From: Pohlia nutans
Taxonomy: Eukaryota > Streptophyta > Bryopsida > Bryales > Mniaceae
Assembly: GCA_022496805.1 (NCBI GenBank)
Contig: CM040088.1
Span: 9,145,001 to 9,209,000 of the forward strand
DNA: 64,000 bases
Reading direction: 5' to 3'
Shown here piece by piece: positions 57,424-64,000 of this stretch (the stretch's first letter is position 1; each line of letters begins with the position of its first letter). The notes beneath the pieces were generated by a model. It saw nothing but the letters and a program-made list of their open reading frames with translations. It did no database searches and was not told the DNA's origin. Made by a program: the position numbers and the translations under genes.

Positions 57424-58639
57424 CTTCACTAATTGCAATTACACAACATATACCACATACACAATATGGACGTTTAAACGAGTTCTTCCTTCATTGTCAA
57501 AAGACTAGAATGTTTGAACAAATACAAAATATGAGAACCTCTCTCGGTAGCATTCAAACTAAAAGGGCCAAGAAAAGACTACCATGTTATTGCCTTTGCC
57601 GTTGTTTATCGTTCAACCGCCTAGAAAATTAGGATTCCTACCCAATCCAGTCAACTCCACCGTTTCATCATACTCATTTTACTTGGTGCGACTAATGACT
57701 ACTTGGAGCATCAAAATTCAAAACACGGTCTCTCCAAAAACCTAAGGTTCCAAAAAATTGAGGTCCTTGCAAACTTACAAACGTCCCTTGAACCATGGTT
57801 GTCATGTCTGACTACTCGACAAGATATCCAACACGATGTCGAAAACATACAATAGACCTCCCCCCTGTCAATTTATAATATATCTTGAATATTCTAAAAT
57901 GGGTGATGGCCTGATATGGGTACCCCCTCCAAAAATAGTGCGATTTTCGAGAAATATCTTTTTGGTAAGAAAAAAACATTGGAAAAGTATAAAAATTAGA
58001 GGGTGTTATAGACACCATGGCTGCAACTGTATACATGGTGTTAAAGACGAAATTTCTAGCACACATAAAATAAGTTAGACATAAGTCACACTATGTGAGA
58101 CGCGTAAAAGTGGTACCCATATCAGGCCATTTCCCAAATATTATTATATATTTTTATATAATTTAGAATAATCTTGGATATTCAGGAATATTTCATCCAA
58201 GTTGTTTAATATTACATTCCACGTCAAACGTCGAATATGACAAACATTGGCAGAAAAACGTCGAAGAAGACGTTCCAAGCCGGTACGTCTACGGAGAGAG
58301 GCATTGAATGGCATAAAGCTCAAGGAATATAGTACTAGCGGAAGGCTGGTGGGAAACATCAAGTGACAGTAATATTGCTACAATTAACTAGAACTCCGTT
58401 GGTGTGGTCGTTGAGTATATTGGTAGAGAAGCTTTTAGGAGAACTAAAGTAAATTCTTGTACACCCATTCTTGTACACCCATTCCAATAGTGGATATTAG
58501 TAAATAGAATCTACCTCCAAAAAGAGACACAAATGATAGACCTAGCTACCTATGTTTATAAGGAATGGATAGATGAACTTTCCCAATGAACCTTTTATTC
58601 AGAATGTCCTTTAAGCTAACCAACAAAAGTTTTGAGAGA
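57424..58639. other. Intergenic
   Basis: GATATGGGTACC/GGTACCCATATC (about 57912 and 58114) marks an inverted-repeat unit of about 220 bp; otherwise nothing. Confidence 0.45.
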
Positions 58640-59020
58640 AAATTAAATCTTGGTGGAGTCAAATACAAGGGAAATCATATTCTTCCAATAAAATTTGTAA
58701 TTTTAAAGACTTTTCAAAGTGGTTTACTCTAAAAATACAAAACCGCCCCTTGGTGGGATCCATGAACATCCTAGAAATGTTCTATAATCGTTCAAAGTTA
58801 GCTTATAGTTTAGAGAGACCTAGCCTTAAACCGCCCCATTTATATTTGATTCCATTTATTTACAGCCAAGGAATCTACTTGATTTTTCATGATAAATTGC
58901 TTCCTTCTTTGCCTTAATTGCTTAACTACCACTTTGTGAACTCATTCTCATTCATTGAAGTACCTAAAACCATCCCATATACATCCAATTTCACCTATCA
59001 CTTATTGCATTTAGTGTTCA
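58640..59020 (+). repeat. Dispersed repeat N, uninterrupted copy
   Basis: Matches 25250-25500 plus 26490-26600 (blocks CATTCATTGAAGTACCTAAA and GCATTTAGTGTTCA). Here the TTAA target is empty. A reverse part-copy lies at 46560-46690. Confidence 0.75.
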
Positions 59021-59255
59021 CTGGAAGTGAGGTGGAATTGGATCAAAACCAAAGTGGAATCCCGGGGTGGAATTAGAGGTGCATTATAGAGTGCAAAAAT
59101 TGGGATGAAGGTGAAACTGGGTATATCCACCTTATAAGTATTTATTTAGTGAACTTGGCATAGTGTTGTACACCTACCTTAGAACCTTACATCTAAAGCT
59201 TTCCAATCTTTCCAATATTTCAAACCTTTGACTTTTGAGCTCACAACTTCTGAGG

Positions 59256-59613
59256 GCCGCTTCACACTATAGTCGAAGGTCGAGAGGTCGTCGACTTCCA
59301 CCAATCAAGATTGCAAGAAACCGAGAATTCGGCCTCTCGACCCTTCATACTAGAGGCCAAAGTCCAAAGGCCGTCTTCCTCCAAAATGCCTACATGGCAG
59401 CACTTTTTGACCAAGGCGACGGATTCTCGAAGGAAGTTTGGGTCGGACAGGAATGGAGACCCAAACTATGCTCGAGAGGCTGTCCTTTCTTTTTCATAAA
59501 AAATCAAAACTATACTTTATTGCCTATTTTCAGCCATTTCTTTGGATTGTCAACAAAGTATGGCCACACAATCCCACGGCCTCTCGACTTGGACGGCCAT
59601 AGTGTGAAGCAGC
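59256..59613. mobile_element. MITE with GCCGCTTCACACTATAG ends
   Basis: Inverted ends GCCGCTTCACACTATAG and CCATAGTGTGAAGCAGC; inner repeats of GTCGAGAGG in both orientations. 358 bp, superfamily unresolved (hAT-like appearance). Confidence 0.65.
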
Positions 59614-60097
59614 ATTGAAATGCACCAAACTTCTCTTGTTAAATACACATTGTTACTTTTAAAGAAAAATAAATGATTATTTTAAAACGGGCTAATTTTC
59701 ATTTATTTTTAGTACACGAATGAAAATTATTTCATTGCAGAGGAAAAGTACAAAAGAGGCCCACCCAGTTTTCGAAATAAATAAACTCAAATTTGAAAAA
59801 AAAAACCGCCAATTTATAGAACATGACCTGGTGCTTCCGCTAATGAATTATATAAGCTGTGAATTCAATTCTAAAGTCAACAAATACAGGGCTTATAATT
59901 GAGATCATACACTACAGTAGATGAACAGGCCTGCAGGCACGATGTCACTAACCGTGCTCCCAGTCAATTGATATCTTCAGCTCGGCGAGGCTATAAGTTA
60001 TAGTAATCACATGATTTATGGGTGAACAGCCAGGCTTGGGTGAATTGAACTGTCACCTTCGTAATAAAGAAGCAGAAAGAAGAGAGTAACACCAACT

Positions 60098-60249
60098 CAT
60101 AACATTCAGTAGCATTCACTGTCTTTGGCTTGGTTCTACAATGGATGGTGTGGAATATTCCACACCCAATAGTACTTCATCAGTCGCTAAGTGGACAGGT
60201 CGAGGCTCAAGGTAATGAGCAGAGTGCATGAAGGCTACTAAATGTTATG
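60098..60249. mobile_element. MITE, CATAACATTCAGTAGC family copy 2
   Basis: 152 bp with CATAACATTCAGTAGCATTC and GGCTACTAAATGTTATG ends; also holds a GTGTGGAATATTCCACAC palindrome. Confidence 0.72.
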
Positions 60250-60362
60250 CTGAAGAAGAAACAGAAACAAAACCGGCGATGGACGGGAGTCCCGAGTTGG
60301 TTACGGGACATAACCTACAATTAAGAATTGGCTCTTTTTGAACTAATATAGAAAGAAAGCTA

Positions 60363-60620
60363 CATTGAATGGCGTATTTAGTGTCAAGAGAGAATTGATG
60401 TCTTTTACCACAATTCGTTCAAAGGTGAAGAGAAATAGTGTCCGTTGACACTACTTTTCAAGTAATGAGAGTGACATGACGTGGCATGCCATATTTATTA
60501 TAAAATTGCCACAAGTCATTGGAACACTAAATTCTTTACGAGGACACTATATCTCTCTAAAATTAAATAGTGTCTAGGTTTGATAAATAGTGTCCCGGAC
60601 ACTAAATACGCCATTCAGTG
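60363..60620. mobile_element. TA-flanked MITE, CACTGAATGG family copy 2
   Basis: Ends CATTGAATGGCGTATTTAG and its complement, TA on both sides; 258 bp. Confidence 0.82.
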
Positions 60621-60926
60621 TAGTTCTACAACACTTGCATGGAGTAAACTAAGGTAGAACTCCCCATAACTACCACTTCCCCATTCCCATATGTATCTTT
60701 GAATGGCATTCAATTCAACTACTAGAATGAATGTCATTCTAAAATACAAATGGAAATGGGGAAGTGGTGGTTAGCGGTTCAAAGAGGAAAGCACAAATTA
60801 TGAAAAATAACCCCTGAGTTACTAGCCAACCACTTTGTGCCACCTCTAAGAAACTCACCATGAAGTAGGTTATGGAATCACTTCTATATGGGCCTTGGAC
60901 ACCATGCTCTAACACTATTTCTTGGT

Positions 60927-61405
60927 CATAACATTCGGTAGCATTCAGCCACTCAACCTTTTCATCCATCGTGTGATTTGTAATGAATCATATGATTTCC
61001 ATCCATGTAGTGCATCAAGTGCAGCCCTTTATTTTTCATTTTTCAAAGAATGTGGAGGGTGGAGAAGCAAGCAGGAAGGTCATAAATCATTGTCAATGGA
61101 GGAACAAAAGAAGTGGCGCAATGTTCAAAGAATTTCTTAATTTAGGTTGTCCATTTCCTATTGGTTAACCATGCACCATAACATTCTTGGATTTAAAGTA
61201 TCATTACTTATAATGTTGCTCTCTTTAATAGTGAGGGACATGTCAGCAAAGACCATGCATGGTTACCTTCCCTTCTAGTTTTCCAAAACCTCCATCTATG
61301 GAAAAACATAGGAAGCTACTGATTGTTCTTGGATGATAATAGAGAATATGCTGCACATTCTCCTCAAGAGCAAGCAAGAGCCAGTGAAGGCTACTTTATA
61401 TTATG
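60927..61405. mobile_element. MITE, CATAACATTCAGTAGC family copy 3
   Basis: CATAACATTCGGTAGCATTC at the left; GAAGGCTACTTTATATTATG at the right. The right end is decayed. Confidence 0.45.
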
Positions 61406-61515
61406 GGTGTCCAAAATGACCATCCTTTCTACTAGTGTTGGGTACCTATACATAACATTCTCGAAACATGTTATGGTGATCCCTTCTATGATATTCATTA
61501 TAATTCTACATTCGC

Positions 61516-61613
61516 CATGCAAGTGTCTTGTTGTCCTTAATGTCCTAAGTACTTGGAAAAATGAAATGCAAGTATAGTAGCTCGTACATAAGACATTAAC
61601 CACAACATCACAG
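61516..61613. repeat. Short foldback related to 49.5 kb
   Basis: GTCTTGTTGTCCTTAATGTC and GACATTAACCACAACATCAC pair; sequence similar to 49546-49657. Confidence 0.5.
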
Positions 61614-61920
61614 TATAAATGTTTCCTAGGTAGTTTTTTTTTCTTATACTAATATCCACCACATATAACCTATTATCTTTTAAATTAGAGTGTCTCCAAC
61701 AGAGCTTAGTAAAAGTCTGACACACTCCAAACGCGGATGAAAAATGCTAAGTGCCCTTCATAAAGCCCATTGACCTTCTATCATAGCGTGTGTGATAGAT
61801 GACACTTCAAATCTAAGTCTAGTTTACTACCGGTATATTCCACATTCTACTAGTGATTGATCCACTGAATATTTGATGTTGACACTCTTGATGTTTGAAG
61901 TGCATTTGGAGTGGGGAACT

Positions 61921-63125
61921 TTAACCCCCTAAATGATATAGGGGGTAAGACTTAAAGGGCTAAACCTAGATGTGTTATAAAATGTTACTACTGTACTTTG
62001 ATGAAGTTTGGTCCAAAAGAGAAAATGAGAAGCATGGTGTTTAGTAATTATCCGTATGGTCAAACTTTCAAAAATGTTTTAGATATTCATTTAACCCCTA
62101 AATGCCACCCATACTAAAATTTGGCTTATGAATGTAACTCACTATTCAATTCTAATTGCTACATGGACGATTTTCATCCGGCTCTTTATGTGAAGGATTT
62201 TTGTTGGTCATGCCACCTCTTCAAGTTAAATTCAGATCATTCAAGCTATTTTTTTGATTTAAAATGGGGTTCCAACTATAAAAAGAGTTGTAAAAACGGT
62301 TCACCGTGTAGTGTATTTTGGATTTTTCTATTTGTTCTACTTAAGCTAAATTTAGGTTATGAAAATGAGTTCTATTACATTAGAGCCGAACTAACAATTT
62401 GAAGCTTATCAAGTCTAGTTTCTATTCCACTTTGAATTTTAGAAAAACTTTGAAAATTGAGTGTTTTATTAGAGTTATAAGTTTGACATGTGTTATCATG
62501 GTGTAGGAAAAATATCTAAATTTAGATACACTTATGATTTTCATTTACTATAATGTTATTCATTGTAATACACACCTTTGGTAAAAAAAAGTTGGAATTT
62601 TTGAGTACATTTTGTAATTGATATTAATTATCTTTCAAATCACTATAAAAAATCATAGTTATTTCAAATTTTCACTAATTTTTTGAAAACTTCATGATTA
62701 ATAGTAAACACATGGCTTCATCTACTAAAAATATAAAATTTAATTCTTATTTTATCTATAGTGGTAGAATTGAGTGTGACAAGTAAAGCATGATTCCATA
62801 GTCATAGGCCCATACATTTAGAAGTTCATGAATTTAGAAGCCTTTATCATTGAAAATTCACTGAAATTACAAATCCTATTTTTAGGATTTGAAATTTGAT
62901 CTGATTGGATAAAACTAGACATTCTAATTTTAAATTTTAAAAGGAATTTTTTTCAAAGGAGTGAATATCATCACTTTCCCGAAATAGTAAGTTTTATAAC
63001 ACTAGGACAATGTTGAGGTGTTTGTCTTTGAAAAATTCTCGTCCGCGGATTTTAATTTGGATTGACATGATTCAAATTGGGTTGGAAAGAGGACTTGATT
63101 TCCTATTTGAAATATTGTAGTCTTA
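61921..63125 (+). mobile_element. TTAA element, family C, interrupted by family J
   Basis: Starts TTAA-CCCCCTAAATGATATAGG; blocks TTTGATGAAGTTTGGTCC and ATTATCCGTATGGTCAAA match the copy at 55.15 kb. A family J element is inserted at 62091-62828, after which the alignment resumes (GATTGACATGATTCAAATTG). The right end is not recognisable. Confidence 0.7.
62091..62828 (-). mobile_element. TTAA element, family J, nested in family C
   Basis: TTAA-CCCCTAAATGCCACCC at one end; the other end has decayed to CATTTAGAAG-TTCA. Relative to the copy at 24.5-25.2 kb it is reversed (shared block GGTGTAAATTACAATGAAG and its complement form). Confidence 0.68.
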
Positions 63126-63654
63126 TTCTATTATCCAAATTTAGCCAATTGTTGAATTTTGAAGTGTAAATGGGTGTTTTCACGTTAGGGTGTCATAGTT
63201 CTCAACAAAAAAAGTTTTCTAATGTCGTAAAGCATTTGCAATAATGACGTAATATAATAAATAGGGGATATACCAAAAACATTTTGATATAGTAAAATAA
63301 AATCTTTTGGAATCTTTTGGAATGTTCTTGCCAATGTCATTTAATCCGCTTGCAAACCACGTCAAATGCATATTCTAGGCACACCACATGCTCCGTTTTA
63401 ATTAGCCAACCAAGCTCGCAAGAATGTTTTGGGAATTTGACATTTTAAAGGGCGTATAATGTAAAGGAACAAAAATTGTCGCCATAAACCTCTAATATCC
63501 ACCTTGCTCACAATTTTTTTTGGAATCTTTTTGAATACGATACCTTTATACTATAGGAATCAAAGTAAATTATTGCCATCACTATATCTTCAACGAAATG
63601 TATCAATTAAGGCAATAAGTTATTTATACTATGTCACCAAATGCAATGTATTAC
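63126..63654. other. Intergenic
   Basis: AT-rich, no gene. Confidence 0.45.
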
Positions 63655-63850
63655 ATTTTGGTCCAAATACTATTTTATGTTATTTTAAAAATTATTAATA
63701 TACATACAATCCTAGAACACCTTTTCATTGTGGTTAACTTCTTGCCAAAAAACTAATTTCAATGACCAATAGAAAATGTTTACCGCCACATTTCGCTTGT
63801 TATGCGATGTCACACCGCATTTTGAACGCCCTACCGTGAAAACACCCGAA
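63655..63850 (+). repeat. Dispersed repeat, copy 2
   Basis: Shares TGCCAAAAAACTAATTTCAA and CCGCCACATTTCGCTTGTTA-type blocks with 374-566. Confidence 0.85.
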
Positions 63851-64000
63851 TGTGATATTTATCAATTGGGAAGTATGTTCAATGGTGTAAATGCAGTAGA
63901 ATATTCATTGGTTTTGTTTTAGTCCTATCTTTAAATTCCAATAGGTTTTCAGTCAATTGGTAGGTATAACTTTATGCGAGAAAGACAAGAACTCCTTCCT

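Overview
The window is AT-rich nuclear DNA from a green land plant. It carries spliced nuclear genes for a chloroplast fusion protein, the oligosaccharyltransferase subunit DAD1, a mitochondrial complex I ferredoxin-like subunit and a plant-type SMP/C2 lipid-transfer protein. Introns are short and AT-rich, and many small inverted-repeat transposons are present, including a classical plant Stowaway. A nuclear copy of CcsA, normally plastid-encoded, points to a lineage that has lost the plastid gene. From memory I would suspect a moss or another seedless plant, but this is inference.

Layout: 1-3.4 kb holds repeats and a possible broken gene fragment. 3.5-5.4 kb (minus) holds the standout gene, a two-exon fusion of a light-harvesting chlorophyll-binding (LHC) protein to full-length CcsA, the System II cytochrome c haem ligase. 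5.8-14 kb is a nest of transposons: a 974-bp foldback and a 2.77-kb Tc1/mariner element with a nearly intact but dead DD34E transposase, side by side inside an older element. DAD1 is at 15.5-16.9 kb (minus), 17-22 kb is repeats, C1-FDX-like is at 22.3-23.7 kb (minus), 24-27.7 kb is nested TTAA elements, the SMP/C2 gene is at 29.0-33.8 kb (plus), and an unidentified 157-residue protein is at 35.7-36.1 kb (minus). From 37 to 64 kb I find no complete gene, only an exon-like fragment, an unresolved GC-richer patch and many short transposons.

A theme across the whole window is families of 230-1000 bp elements with ends TTAA-CCC...GGG-TTAA. Several abut and share one TTAA, several are nested, and one has a related empty site elsewhere in the window. 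This is the signature of piggyBac-type transposition. No piggyBac transposase is visible here.

The genes do not form a pathway cluster. The fusion gene is the most likely candidate for something new: it suggests how a multi-span plastid protein could move to the nucleus by borrowing the transit peptide and membrane-insertion module of an LHC protein. All gene models are read by eye from splice signals and reading frame; no searches were run.
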